Source of the DNA: Puniceicoccales bacterium
GTDB taxonomy: Bacteria > Verrucomicrobiota > Verrucomicrobiia > Opitutales > JAIRKQ01
Direction: 5' to 3'
Assembly: GCA_031268175.1 (NCBI GenBank)
Contig: JAIRXR010000009.1
Location: 1-54,669, forward strand
DNA length: 54,669 bases
The position numbers and the translations under genes are program-made. Positions within the stretch are counted from its first letter, which is position 1; each line of letters opens with the position of its first letter. Positions 1 through 9,101 of this stretch are shown piece after piece. The notes under the pieces were generated by a model that saw nothing but the letters and a program-made list of their open reading frames with translations, did no database searches and was not told where the DNA came from.

Positions 1-288
1 AAAGCTATAAGCAGCTTCACATTCACTGAAATCATCAACCATGACATACCCACCATCGTAATCACGACCAACGCGAATCATATTTTTGCCAACGGCATCT
101 TTTACAGTAAAACATTTCACTATGGTTAGCGCCCTCAGTCCCAGTAATCGACTTCGCGCAATCTCGGACCGCCGCTGCATCTCGGACCGCCATTGCGCCC
201 ACCTTTTATGGTTGCAATGAAAGGATATTGATGCGGAGCACAGTGCCACAATTAGCAGCGCTATCACAAAATTGTGTTTCGATTTCAT
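1..288 (-). CDS. FkbM-like methyltransferase, N-terminal part (cut by window edge)
   Basis: An open frame of 96 codons runs from an ATG at 288 off the left edge without a stop. Residues 1-23 form a hydrophobic signal anchor (MKSKHNFVIALLIVALC). A basic Arg-rich stretch follows, containing a small internal duplication (QRRSE after QWRSE). The visible end carries IRVGRDYDGGYVMVDD and AYSF, which resembles the N-terminal motif of FkbM/SAM-dependent sugar or lipid methyltransferases (R-x-G-x-DGGYV). A second FkbM-type gene with an N-terminal membrane anchor lies at 53166-54206, so membrane-anchored methyltransferases recur in this genome. The gene is downstream of ppdK on the same strand, with 89 nt between them. 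The catalytic part is outside the window, so the exact family is not certain. Confidence 0.6.
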   Translation of the reverse strand, partial: MKSKHNFVIALLIVALCSASISFHCNHKRWAQWRSEMQRRSEIARSRLLGLRALTIVKCFTVKDAVGKNMIRVGRDYDGGYVMVDDFSECEAAYSF

Positions 289-377
289 AGAATTTCGACA
301 AAAATCAAAACCTTGAAACAATTTGCGAACATTTTCACAAAAATGTAATATTTCCGCGAAAATTGTGCCTTTGATCT

Positions 378-3179
378 TTACCCTGTGGCCAATGCCGCCT
401 GCGCTGCTGCTAATTTGGCAACGGGAACGCGATTCGGAGAGCAGCTGACGTAGGATAATCCAATTTTGTTGCATATTTGTATGGATGCCGGATCGCCACC
501 GTGCTCACCGCATATTCCGATTTTCAGGTTTCTGCGCGTCGCTCGGCCACGTTCACAGGCAATTTTTATTAATTCTCCTACTCCCAATTCGTCTATGGTA
601 GCAAACGGATTATGCCTAATTATCTCCCTGTCCAGGTATTGTGGCAGAAATCCATTGGCATCATCCCTGCTCATCCCGAGCGTGGTCTGCGTCAAGTCGT
701 TCGTCCCAAAGCTGAAAAATTCAGCATCCTCCGCGATCTCTCCAGCCCTCAGGCATGCCCGCGGCACCTCTATCATCGTCCCTATCTTATAGTCCAGGTC
801 GCAGCCGAGTCTCTGCTTCACCTCATCTGCAACCAGGCGAATGATTTGCGCTTGGTTCTTAAATTCTGCGGCAAAAGTTGTCAGAGGCACCATGATTTCC
901 GGGTGGACGGCGACACCTTCGCCTCGCACGATCGCAGCGGCTTCCAAAATTGCAGCCACCTGCATGGCCGTGATTTCCGGATAGGAAATTCCCAAGCGAC
1001 ATCCGCGATACCCTAGCATGGGGTTGCTTTCTGCCATGGACTCAACGCGCAACTTCAGAGTTGCCGCATCCTGTCCAATTTTCTTTGCTAGAGCTTCGAT
1101 GGCGGACTGCTCGTGGGGAAGAAATTCGTGCAGTGGAGGATCGAGCAATCGGATAGTAACGGGACAACCGTCCATCTCGCGAAAAATTCCTTCGAAATCT
1201 TCACGCTGCAGCGGTTTTAGCTTAGCCAGTGCCCTACTCCGGGCAGACGCATTGTCGGCGAGTATCATTTCCCGCATGTAATCGATTCTTTCGCCTTCAA
1301 AAAACATGTGTTCCGTCCGGCAGAGACCTATGCCACCAGCCCCAAATTGTGCTGCAGCTCTTGCCTGCTTCGGGCTATCGGCGTTCGCATAGACGCCAAG
1401 TTTGCGGTAGCTGTCCGCCCACGCCATTATGGCAGCGAATATTTTAAATGTGTAGCTTTCTTCAGCCGCCATTTCTCCGCTAAGGACGCGGATAACTTCC
1501 GATGGTGCTGCCGCCACGCTGCCGGCGAAAATTTCACCGGTCGTACCGTCGATGGAAATCGGCTCGCCTTCTTTTATGGTGACGCCACCGGAGGAAACCT
1601 GCTTTTTGCAGTAGTCTATCACCAACCCACCGGCACCGCATACGCAAACCTTTCCCATCTGGCGAGCTACCAGTGCGGCGTGGGAACTCACTCCACCGTG
1701 TCCGGTGACGATGCCCTCCGCAGCCAGCATGCCGCGAATATCCTCCGGCGACGTTTCCGCACGGCAGAGAATAACTTTTTCACCGCTAGCGTGCATTTTT
1801 TCCGCCTTCTTAGCTGAAAAATACACATTCCCTGAGGCCGCGCCCGGACCGGCTGGTAATCCGGATGCTATTTTTTTCACATTTCCCTTACCAGCTGCGT
1901 CGAAAACTGGAACCAGCAGCGACGAAACGGAATCCGCTGGTATGCGTCTCACAGCCATTTCCTTGTCGATGAGGCCGCTGGCAACCATTTCAACGGCGAT
2001 TCTTACCGCCGCAAGGCCGGTCCGCTTACCGGTCCTCGTTTGTAACATGTACAGCTTTCCATTTTCAACGGTGAATTCGAAGTCCTGCATGTCATGGAAG
2101 TGGCGCTCGAGCGTGCGGCAAACGCGTATCAGTTGGTTGTAAATGGCTGGCATGTCATTTTTCAAATTTGCGATTGGCTGCGGGGTGCGAATGCCAGCTA
2201 CCACGTCCTCTCCCTGTGCATTTATCAGATATTCTCCGTAGAAGGAATTTTCCCCGGTCGCCGGATCGCGCGTGAAAGCGACCCCGGTCGCACAGTTGTC
2301 TCCGACATTGCCAAACACCATGCTCTGCACGTTCACGGCCGTACCCCACTCAATCGGAATGTTGTATTTCCTTCGGTAAACCACTGCACGCTCGTTGTGC
2401 CATGACTCGAAGACGGCCCCAATGGCCCAGCGCAATTGCTCAAAAACATCCTGGGGAAATTCTCTTCCTGTTTTTTCGAGGATCAATCCCTTGTAGCCTG
2501 CAATCACTTCCTTCAATTCTTCAGCGGACAGATCCTGGTCACTGGCGGCATTCGCTTCCATTTTTGCCGCCGACAAAATCTCTTCGAATGGGTCCCTGTC
2601 TTCGTCGCTGGACGCGCTCACGCCCATCACTACGTCACCGTACATTTGTATGAACCTGCGGTAGCAGTCATAGGAAAATCGCAAATTACCGCTTACTTCC
2701 GCCTGGCCAACTACCGTCACGTCATTCAACCCAAGATTTAGAATCGAGTCCATCATGCCGGGCATTGACTCACGGGCACCGGAACGTACGGAAAATAGCA
2801 GTGGGTTTTTCCCATCCCCAAAAAATTTCCCCTGATGCTTTTCCACGTTTCCAAGCGCACCTTTCACCGCCTGCCACACATTTTCCGGCAGTTTACCGCC
2901 GCTTGCGTAGTACTCGGAACAAACTTCCGTACTAATCGTAAAACCGGGAGGAACCGGTAGTCCGATCTTCGCCATTTCCGCGAGATTTGCACCTTTGCCA
3001 CCGAGCAATGCGCGCATGCTCGCATCGCCATCCGCACCCACACCAAATTCGTATATGGCCTTTCCCCCACTCATATATCCCATAGACCGCAGACTCTCTA
3101 TTCGTGCCTTCAAAATTGTCAAACTAGATCGGAAAAGATTGCCGAATGGCTCGACAAAAGATCTAGCAAAATTAGCCAT
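378..3179 (-). CDS. ppdK: Pyruvate, phosphate dikinase
   Basis: Interconverts pyruvate, ATP and phosphate with phosphoenolpyruvate, AMP and pyrophosphate in the cytoplasm, and lets glycolysis run with pyrophosphate saving. The N-terminal nucleotide-binding part is clear ([30 protein letters not shown]). The swivelling phospho-histidine domain has [16 protein letters not shown] with the catalytic His. The C-terminal PEP/pyruvate barrel has [23 protein letters not shown] and the catalytic Cys in [10 protein letters not shown]. At 933 aa it is about 35-50 residues longer than usual. Family homology begins near residue 37, so the true start may be the ATG at 3083 or 3074, the latter having GGGA just upstream. 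With pgi, tpiA, pgk and an LDH-type gene in the same window it supports fermentative sugar metabolism. Confidence 0.95.
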   Translation of the reverse strand: MANFARSFVEPFGNLFRSSLTILKARIESLRSMGYMSGGKAIYEFGVGADGDASMRALLGGKGANLAEMAKIGLPVPPGFTISTEVCSEYYASGGKLPENVWQAVKGALGNVEKHQGKFFGDGKNPLLFSVRSGARESMPGMMDSILNLGLNDVTVVGQAEVSGNLRFSYDCYRRFIQMYGDVVMGVSASSDEDRDPFEEILSAAKMEANAASDQDLSAEELKEVIAGYKGLILEKTGREFPQDVFEQLRWAIGAVFESWHNERAVVYRRKYNIPIEWGTAVNVQSMVFGNVGDNCATGVAFTRDPATGENSFYGEYLINAQGEDVVAGIRTPQPIANLKNDMPAIYNQLIRVCRTLERHFHDMQDFEFTVENGKLYMLQTRTGKRTGLAAVRIAVEMVASGLIDKEMAVRRIPADSVSSLLVPVFDAAGKGNVKKIASGLPAGPGAASGNVYFSAKKAEKMHASGEKVILCRAETSPEDIRGMLAAEGIVTGHGGVSSHAALVARQMGKVCVCGAGGLVIDYCKKQVSSGGVTIKEGEPISIDGTTGEIFAGSVAAAPSEVIRVLSGEMAAEESYTFKIFAAIMAWADSYRKLGVYANADSPKQARAAAQFGAGGIGLCRTEHMFFEGERIDYMREMILADNASARSRALAKLKPLQREDFEGIFREMDGCPVTIRLLDPPLHEFLPHEQSAIEALAKKIGQDAATLKLRVESMAESNPMLGYRGCRLGISYPEITAMQVAAILEAAAIVRGEGVAVHPEIMVPLTTFAAEFKNQAQIIRLVADEVKQRLGCDLDYKIGTMIEVPRACLRAGEIAEDAEFFSFGTNDLTQTTLGMSRDDANGFLPQYLDREIIRHNPFATIDELGVGELIKIACERGRATRRNLKIGICGEHGGDPASIQICNKIGLSYVSCSPNRVPVAKLAAAQAALATG

Positions 3180-3259
3180 GCCGGCTTATCACACCCAAAT
3201 CTCAACAACAAGTGCTTTGCTATTGCTTCTCCGCGCGCCGTCACTATACGTCGCCGTGC

Positions 3260-4906
3260 ATGAATATGATCGGGCAATTGTGCCGCGTACTTTTGGCGCT
3301 ACTGGCGGCTGGGTTCGTCACCAACTGCTCAGCTCTCACCTACCGCGGCGAAGAATTTTTTGTCAGGGTTGCCATCAGTGACAATCAGTTCAAGGACTTT
3401 TCCTACGGCGAAATAGAGCTCACGGCGACCGATGACTACGATATCTACGCGGGCAATTCGGCAACGCCTCTGCTGCGGATTCCAAAGGACCGGAGCACGA
3501 AAATTACGCTTAACGGCGGAAATTTTAGCATTTTCGTCGAGCAAAGCACGCAGGCACGAACGATTGCCGAGGCACCGAAAATAAGGTGTGCAAGTGGGTT
3601 TTTAGGCGTCAAAAATTTGAAAAGGGCGGGGAAACAGGCCCTCTATCGCGGAGAGTTTGAAATTGTAAAAGCCGGAAATGGGAAATTTTTCCTGGTCAAC
3701 ACGGTGGAATTGGAAGACTATGTGAGAGCAGTCGTTCCCAATGAAATGGAAGCAAAGTACAGCATGGAAGCGTTGAAAGCGCAGGCTATCGCCGCGAGGA
3801 GCTACGCCATGGCGCCACGCGGAGGGCCCATGGAAAAATTTGACCTCTACGATTCCACACTGAGCCAGTCATACTTCGGCGTGAACACTGAGGCGCAAAG
3901 CACGACAGAAGCTGTGAAAAAAACTGCCGGACTGGTTGCCATTGGCAATGGAAGCATAATTACTGCCCAATACACAACGGCCTCATGCGGCCATACGGAG
4001 AATTGCGAAAACGTTTTTTCCTCGTCGGCAAACTCCTTTCCAGGGGCCGCGAATCCCTGCCTGCGCGGACGGCCGGATTACCCAATTGTCGGAAATTTGA
4101 GAAGCGAAGCCGCGGCCAAAAAATTCTACAAGTCTCGGCCAAAGTCCTACGAAGCCGAATCGAAGTTCTTTCGATGGCAGGTCGAATGGAGTGCGGAGGA
4201 ACTGGAAGAAATTCTGCAGAAAACCCTGCAGGAGCAGATGGGTACTGGTTTCGTAAAAAACGTTTCACCAAAGCCGGGCAAATTCGGCAAGCTTAGGCAT
4301 ATAAACGTTAAAAAGCGCGGCGTTTCCGGCATGGTCATCGAAATGGAAATTGTCACCGACTCCCAAAAATTCACGGTAAAGAAAGAATTGGTCATTCGCC
4401 GCGTGCTGAAGAAAAACGGGGCTGCGCTGTTGAGTGCGAACATTGCCTTTGATCACATGGCCGACAAAAGCGGCAATCTGCAAAAAATTGTCGCCTACGG
4501 CGGTGGGTTCGGCCACGACGTCGGCATGAGTCAGCACGGGGCGGAGTTCATGGCGACGCGCCTCCACAAAACGTTTGATCAGATTTTGAAGAGCTACTAC
4601 TCTGGCATTTCGATTGCCGCTGTCCCGGTAATTTTTCAGGCGAATGGCCAGCAAGCGACGGAAACGCGGAACTTTTATTCCCCAAAAAAGGCCGGAACGT
4701 TGGTAATCGGCGGCGAAGTTTCGTCCGTGAACATTAAAATAAACGGCGAGGTCGTTAGGCTTAAGCCCGGAAGCGCAAAGGCGAAGGGCCCCCTGCGTAT
4801 CGACATTTCGAAATATATGCTGATCGGGAAAAATAGCATGGAGGTACGGCGTACGAAGAATGCACGCGGGCAAAAATCGACAAAAATATGCATTGAAATA
4901 TTTTAG
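3260..4906 (+). CDS. SpoIID/LytB domain secreted protein
   Basis: Probable secreted peptidoglycan-acting protein of the SpoIID/LytB (amidase enhancer or lytic transglycosylase) family. It starts with a hydrophobic signal peptide (QLCRVLLALLAAGFV). The SpoIID core is recognisable from LVNTVELEDYVRAVVPNEM and ALKAQAIAARSYA, and ends with GGGFGHDVGMSQHGAEFMA, the family hallmark. In a non-sporulating Gram-negative it is more likely a cell-wall remodelling or septal-ring protein than a sporulation factor. A GTG at 3212 gives a longer frame, but the ATG at 3260 (or 3266) places the signal peptide at the N terminus. A C-terminal segment of about 90 residues follows the SpoIID core. It lies 67 nt upstream of the Lol genes on the same strand. 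Confidence 0.85.
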   Translation: MNMIGQLCRVLLALLAAGFVTNCSALTYRGEEFFVRVAISDNQFKDFSYGEIELTATDDYDIYAGNSATPLLRIPKDRSTKITLNGGNFSIFVEQSTQARTIAEAPKIRCASGFLGVKNLKRAGKQALYRGEFEIVKAGNGKFFLVNTVELEDYVRAVVPNEMEAKYSMEALKAQAIAARSYAMAPRGGPMEKFDLYDSTLSQSYFGVNTEAQSTTEAVKKTAGLVAIGNGSIITAQYTTASCGHTENCENVFSSSANSFPGAANPCLRGRPDYPIVGNLRSEAAAKKFYKSRPKSYEAESKFFRWQVEWSAEELEEILQKTLQEQMGTGFVKNVSPKPGKFGKLRHINVKKRGVSGMVIEMEIVTDSQKFTVKKELVIRRVLKKNGAALLSANIAFDHMADKSGNLQKIVAYGGGFGHDVGMSQHGAEFMATRLHKTFDQILKSYYSGISIAAVPVIFQANGQQATETRNFYSPKKAGTLVIGGEVSSVNIKINGEVVRLKPGSAKAKGPLRIDISKYMLIGKNSMEVRRTKNARGQKSTKICIEIF

Positions 4907-4973
4907 CGCTGGCGTGCGCTCTTTTGTTGCCGTTTTTTCAAAAAACAGTAGTGACTCCGTCGAAGATCGTTGA

Positions 4974-6191
4974 ATGAAGTGGTATGTATACTTGGCGCTG
5001 AAGCAACTTTTCCCAACCGGCAAGCGAATTTCGTTCTTCGCAGCGATGTCGATCGTGGGTGTTGCGCTCGGTGTCGTTGTTTTATTCGTCGTCCAGAGCG
5101 TAATGGAGGGATTTCAGTACAACATCAAGAAAATGATCGTAGATACGCAGGGAGATGTGCGCGTCGACTCGAAACACATGATATTCGATGTGGATAAGCT
5201 GGAGGATTTTCTGAGGAATTTTCCTGGCGTGGCCGCGGTGGCAAGATACGCCTACGGCATGATGATGTTGAAGTACGACGATCGGACGGGTTTCCCCACC
5301 ATAAAGGGCGTAGATATCGAAAACGAAGCAAAGGTTATAGACCTGCGAAAATTCATAAAGCAGGGAAATTTGGAAAATTTTAACTGCGGCGGTATAGTCC
5401 TCAACGACGAGATGGCACGCAGTGTTGGCGCTACCGTTGGTAGCTCCGTTGAAGTCTTTTCGCCGAAAATTGTCGAAGAAACGAGCAGTGGCGAGATCAT
5501 TCTCCAAAGGACATTCGACGTTTCCGCAATCTACGAAACGGGATACCAAAACGTCGCGATGATAGCCATCGACACACTGCAGGATTTGTACGGATTAGGC
5601 GAGGGCGTCCATGGATTTTCCCTGCGGCTGGTGCCGGGAGTCATGCCGGAAAAGGTAGCATTTGAGCTGAACAAAGATCTTCCGAAAGAAATCGTGGCGA
5701 TGAGCTGGCAGGAAATGAACAAGGGATTGATGTTCGCTCTGCAAACCGAAAAGGCGATGATGTCACTCGTCCTGATGTTTGTATTGCTGATAGCGGCATT
5801 TTCCATAGCCGGATCGTTACTGGCATCCGTCATTCGCAAAACGCGTGAGATCGGTCTTTTCAGCGCGTTGGGCGGAACCGTTTGGCAATGCGCCATGTGC
5901 TTCGTGCTGCAGGGCGCGATAATTGGAATCATCGGTAGTTTCATTGGAATCATCGTCGGCATGGTGACGCTAAAATTCAGAAATATCATAATGGTAGGTT
6001 TCCTGCGACTGTGCGGCGTAGAGGACTTCATGATGAAGTTTTACTCCTTCGCCAATATGCCGTCAAGGTATGGGAAAGGTGACGTTCTAACACTGGTGGC
6101 ATTCGCCGTCTTCCTATGCTGCCTAGCTGGGGTCTTGCCGGCGTTAAAGGTCGCCAAAATTAATCCAGCGGAGGCACTGCGCAATGAATGA
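4974..6191 (+). CDS. LolC/LolE-family lipoprotein-releasing permease
   Basis: Inner-membrane subunit of the ABC machine that extracts lipoproteins from the inner membrane and passes them towards the outer membrane. The 405-residue protein has the family layout: a first membrane helix (about residues 20-46, VGVALGVVVLFVVQSVMEGF), a large periplasmic domain (about 47-260), then three helices near the C terminus and the tail ALKVAKINPAEALRNE. The N-terminal start KWYVYLALKQLFPTGKR is typical. The next gene, the ATPase, overlaps it by 8 nt, which argues for coupled translation. Only one permease gene is present here, so the complex is either a homodimer (LolF-like arrangement) or its partner is encoded elsewhere. 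Confidence 0.88.
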   Translation: MKWYVYLALKQLFPTGKRISFFAAMSIVGVALGVVVLFVVQSVMEGFQYNIKKMIVDTQGDVRVDSKHMIFDVDKLEDFLRNFPGVAAVARYAYGMMMLKYDDRTGFPTIKGVDIENEAKVIDLRKFIKQGNLENFNCGGIVLNDEMARSVGATVGSSVEVFSPKIVEETSSGEIILQRTFDVSAIYETGYQNVAMIAIDTLQDLYGLGEGVHGFSLRLVPGVMPEKVAFELNKDLPKEIVAMSWQEMNKGLMFALQTEKAMMSLVLMFVLLIAAFSIAGSLLASVIRKTREIGLFSALGGTVWQCAMCFVLQGAIIGIIGSFIGIIVGMVTLKFRNIIMVGFLRLCGVEDFMMKFYSFANMPSRYGKGDVLTLVAFAVFLCCLAGVLPALKVAKINPAEALRNE

Positions 6192-6858
6192 CGACTATAT
6201 CGTTAAATTGGGCAACGTGAGAAAGACATTCGGCGATTTCATGGTCTTTGATGACGTTTCGTTTGGCATCAAAAGGCGAGAAACTGTCAGCATTTGCGGC
6301 GATTCCGGATCTGGGAAAACAACACTTGTGAACGTCATAGGCCTCCTCGAACAACCGACACACGGCAGAATTTTTTGGAACGGCAAAAGCGTGATCAACC
6401 AAAAGATGTCCTACGTGGCGAAATTGCGTTCAGAAATGTTCGGCTATATTTTTCAGCGGTGCAACCTGATTCTGGAACTAAACGTCATAGAAAACCTCCT
6501 GTTTCCGAGGCGAATAGCCGACAAAATCGACAGCGGAGATGTTGCCTTTGCAAAAAAATTGCTGAATCAGGTGAAGCTGGATGGATTCGAAGAACGCAAT
6601 GTTTCCACGCTCTCCGGTGGTGAACGGCAGAGAGTCGCCGCTATTCGCGCCATGATGAACAATCCACGCGTCATCATTGCCGATGAACCCACGGGAAGCC
6701 TCGACGAAAAATCAGCCAATTTGGTCATGGATATGATAATCAATCTGTGTGACACGTACGACAGCTCCCTGCTGCTCATAACCCATAATCCGCGATTTGC
6801 ACAGAAAATGCAAACCGCCTACGTTCTCAGCAACTGCACCCTGACAAGGGTCGAATAG
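6184..6858 (+). CDS. lolD: LolD-like ABC transporter ATPase
   Basis: Cytoplasmic ATPase that powers the lipoprotein-releasing permease encoded just upstream. The motifs are complete: Walker A GDSGSGKTTLVN, signature LSGGERQRVA, Walker B VIIADEPTGSLDE, and the switch His in LLITHN. The length (224 aa) and sequence style fit the LolD/MacB subfamily. The start overlaps the permease stop by 8 nt. MacB-type efflux is the alternative, but a LolC/E-type permease partner without a fused ATPase favours lipoprotein sorting. Confidence 0.88.
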   Translation: MNDDYIVKLGNVRKTFGDFMVFDDVSFGIKRRETVSICGDSGSGKTTLVNVIGLLEQPTHGRIFWNGKSVINQKMSYVAKLRSEMFGYIFQRCNLILELNVIENLLFPRRIADKIDSGDVAFAKKLLNQVKLDGFEERNVSTLSGGERQRVAAIRAMMNNPRVIIADEPTGSLDEKSANLVMDMIINLCDTYDSSLLLITHNPRFAQKMQTAYVLSNCTLTRVE

Positions 6859-6872
6859 TTATTGAAAATTGC

Positions 6873-7817
6873 ATGAAGATAGGAATAGTGGGTGTTGGTA
6901 ATGTGGGGGCAGCGGCGGCATTTTTGCTGGCTGTGTGGAAAGTCGCCGATGAAATCGTCCTGATAAATAAGGCGCGCGCGCGTGCCGTTGCCGAAGCGCT
7001 GGACATTTCCCATGCGCTGCCGGAAGTTAGTGACTGCGTCCTGCGGGACGGAGACTACGCCGATCTACGCGGTGCGGACATCGTTTTGATGGCATGCGGA
7101 ATCAGGAGAAACACACCCACACGCAGCAGACTTGAATTACTCGATGGCAACATACCGCTGTGCGCAAAAATAATGGAGGAAATTGTAAAATTTACGACGG
7201 ACGCGATCCTAATCGTCGTAACGAACCCCGTGGACATCGTAGCCAGCGCCTTGATGCGCCTTTCAGGGTTTCCAAGGGAGCGCATAATTAGCAGTGGAAC
7301 CGCGCTCGACAGCGCAAGGTTTGAAACAATCCTGGCCTCCCATTTTCATGTCCCGCTGAGCGCCGTCCATGGAGATGTCCTTGGAGAACACGGCGACAGC
7401 CAGGTGCCAATATGGTCTTCCGTTAGAATTTTTGGGCAGCCGGTCGAAGATTTTGCGAAGAGCAATGGGATTGAGTTTTCCGAATGCATGAAATCGGAAA
7501 TTGCGGCAAGGACGAAGTCCGTTCCCGACGAAATAGTTGCCTGCAAGCACGCCACGTACTACGGAATTGCTGGGGTCGTTGCAAAAATTTGCAAGGCGAT
7601 AGGGGATGACGCACGCGTAGCGATGAACGTCTCCACGCTCCACGAAAATTTTTTCGAAGGAAACAGTGTGTTTCTGTCGACGCCAACCGTAGTTTGCGCG
7701 CGTGGAGCAACGGAGATACTGCCGCTGAAACTGACCGCGCTGGAATGGAAAGCTCTGGTGCGTAGCGCGGATGTGATCGAAAAATACTCCGCAATGGCTT
7801 GGGAAGTTTTAGAGTAA
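6873..7817 (+). CDS. L-lactate/malate dehydrogenase family protein
   Basis: NAD-dependent 2-hydroxyacid dehydrogenase of the LDH/MDH superfamily (314 aa). It has the N-terminal Rossmann motif IGIVGVGNVGAAAAF, the NAD-binding VTNPVDI, and the catalytic His in GEHGDSQVPIWSSV, which is the LDH-type wording. The substrate-specificity loop reads ACGIRRNTPTRSR. LDHs normally have Gln in this loop and MDHs Arg, so the Arg here leaves malate or another oxoacid possible. It is 14 nt downstream of lolD and shares its strand, but probably only by position. Its last 9 nt overlap the convergent gene's 3' end at 7809. Substrate cannot be fixed from sequence alone. Confidence 0.85.
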   Translation: MKIGIVGVGNVGAAAAFLLAVWKVADEIVLINKARARAVAEALDISHALPEVSDCVLRDGDYADLRGADIVLMACGIRRNTPTRSRLELLDGNIPLCAKIMEEIVKFTTDAILIVVTNPVDIVASALMRLSGFPRERIISSGTALDSARFETILASHFHVPLSAVHGDVLGEHGDSQVPIWSSVRIFGQPVEDFAKSNGIEFSECMKSEIAARTKSVPDEIVACKHATYYGIAGVVAKICKAIGDDARVAMNVSTLHENFFEGNSVFLSTPTVVCARGATEILPLKLTALEWKALVRSADVIEKYSAMAWEVLE

Positions 7818-9101
7818 ATCTCCACGGGGCGCCGCACCTTTCACGGCGGTCGCACATGTTTTCAGCGCGCTAAGAAGTGATGCGTCAAACGAGTTGTCTA
7901 TCTCAAATTTTACATTTTGCCCTTCGATTCCCACGAACAGTTGTCCGCCGTCCGAGTAAAAAACAAATTTTTCCGGGTCATCGGATCTTCCGTCGATCGT
8001 TACCGTAAGCACTGCGTGCCCCGCGTCCGCTTCCGCTTCCTGCACTATTCTAGCTGATTTAGTTTCGTTTAAAAGCTTCAGCAATGCCTCGACGAACTTC
8101 TCCGAAACTTCACCTACAGTGAGCTCGCCATTCGCCACATGCGTAAATTGCCACTTTCCGTCGTTTTTCAGGTCGTGCAAATCGAAGTGTTCGCCATTTT
8201 CCGGCACGGCGACACTCACGTCGTCGCAGCTGAGAATCGTGAAAACGCGAAATTTTAGTAAATCTTTCACGGTTTCCAGCACTCTGGTAAAATCCGCACG
8301 ATCCACGGAAAAATACGCATCGGCGGAAGAATTTTCCACGAAGCACTCGCCGTCATCGAAACTAAAAAAATTCACTCTTTCACTGGCCTTTCCGCCATAG
8401 AGTGTAATCGACAAAATCGGCCGCTCTCCATCATTAAACGGATGGCAGGCATAGGCGGCTTCCAACGAAAAAATTTCCTTGAAAAATTTCCCCATTTGGG
8501 CGCTTTCAATTTCCAAGTTTGACGTCGAATCATCCAAAAACCACTTTCCGTGGCGCTTCGAAAAAGCAAATTCTCCGTCTGCGAATTTTGCCTTGAAAAC
8601 CTTGCAAGCGCAGCCAACGCGCGCAAAAACATTTACGTTGAAGAAACTGGCAAGTGCCATGTCGTCGGAAATTTTTCCACTCGGACCATCGGCATCTCTA
8701 CCAAAAAGCATAAAATTAGCTTCCTTCGGCGCCAATTTGACCGTTCTGCGCAATTTCTTCCCAGTTACTGTCATTTCATAGCAACTGGACTGCGAATCGC
8801 CTGCCAATTTTCCATCCTTGAAGCTCGCGGCCAACCTTTCACAGAAACGCTCCACGGCGAGGGCATTTGCCGGCCATACACTCTGATCCCACACGACCTC
8901 CCAGGAATCACTCCGCCACGATTTTTTCACAGAAAAACAGAACCCCGTTTCCAAGTTGTGCATGAAAATCTTATTCGCTGCTTTAAACATGCCTGCGCCC
9001 CTGTCTCCAAAAAAACCGCGCCCGCACCTTGCAACAGAGAAAAAAACGAGCGGCCATAGAACGACGTTCAGAAGAACCAAAAGGAGAACCCGCTTCCTCA
9101 T
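7809..9101 (-). CDS. DUF4340-like membrane-anchored protein of a Gld-type ABC cluster
   Basis: Last gene of the ABC export cluster. The 430-aa protein starts with one membrane helix (RVLLLVLLNVVLWPLVFFSV). Repeated modules follow of the form W-W then a run of about 20 residues, as in DUF4340 proteins, which commonly sit beside GldG-type genes; the family call rests partly on that context. The open frame extends 62 codons upstream, but that part overlaps the preceding gene in another frame. The ATG at 9101 shares one base with the TAA of the upstream gene (TAATG), a classic coupling arrangement, so I set the start there. Function is not established; it presumably forms part of an envelope transport complex with the three genes upstream. 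Confidence 0.7.
   Translation of the reverse strand: MRKRVLLLVLLNVVLWPLVFFSVARCGRGFFGDRGAGMFKAANKIFMHNLETGFCFSVKKSWRSDSWEVVWDQSVWPANALAVERFCERLAASFKDGKLAGDSQSSCYEMTVTGKKLRRTVKLAPKEANFMLFGRDADGPSGKISDDMALASFFNVNVFARVGCACKVFKAKFADGEFAFSKRHGKWFLDDSTSNLEIESAQMGKFFKEIFSLEAAYACHPFNDGERPILSITLYGGKASERVNFFSFDDGECFVENSSADAYFSVDRADFTRVLETVKDLLKFRVFTILSCDDVSVAVPENGEHFDLHDLKNDGKWQFTHVANGELTVGEVSEKFVEALLKLLNETKSARIVQEAEADAGHAVLTVTIDGRSDDPEKFVFYSDGGQLFVGIEGQNVKFEIDNSFDASLLSALKTCATAVKGAAPRGDLL

Noticed and set aside
4265..5023. A 252-codon open frame on the minus strand across the SpoIID-like and LolC/E-like genes
   Set aside because: It is antisense to two recognisable genes and has no family match.
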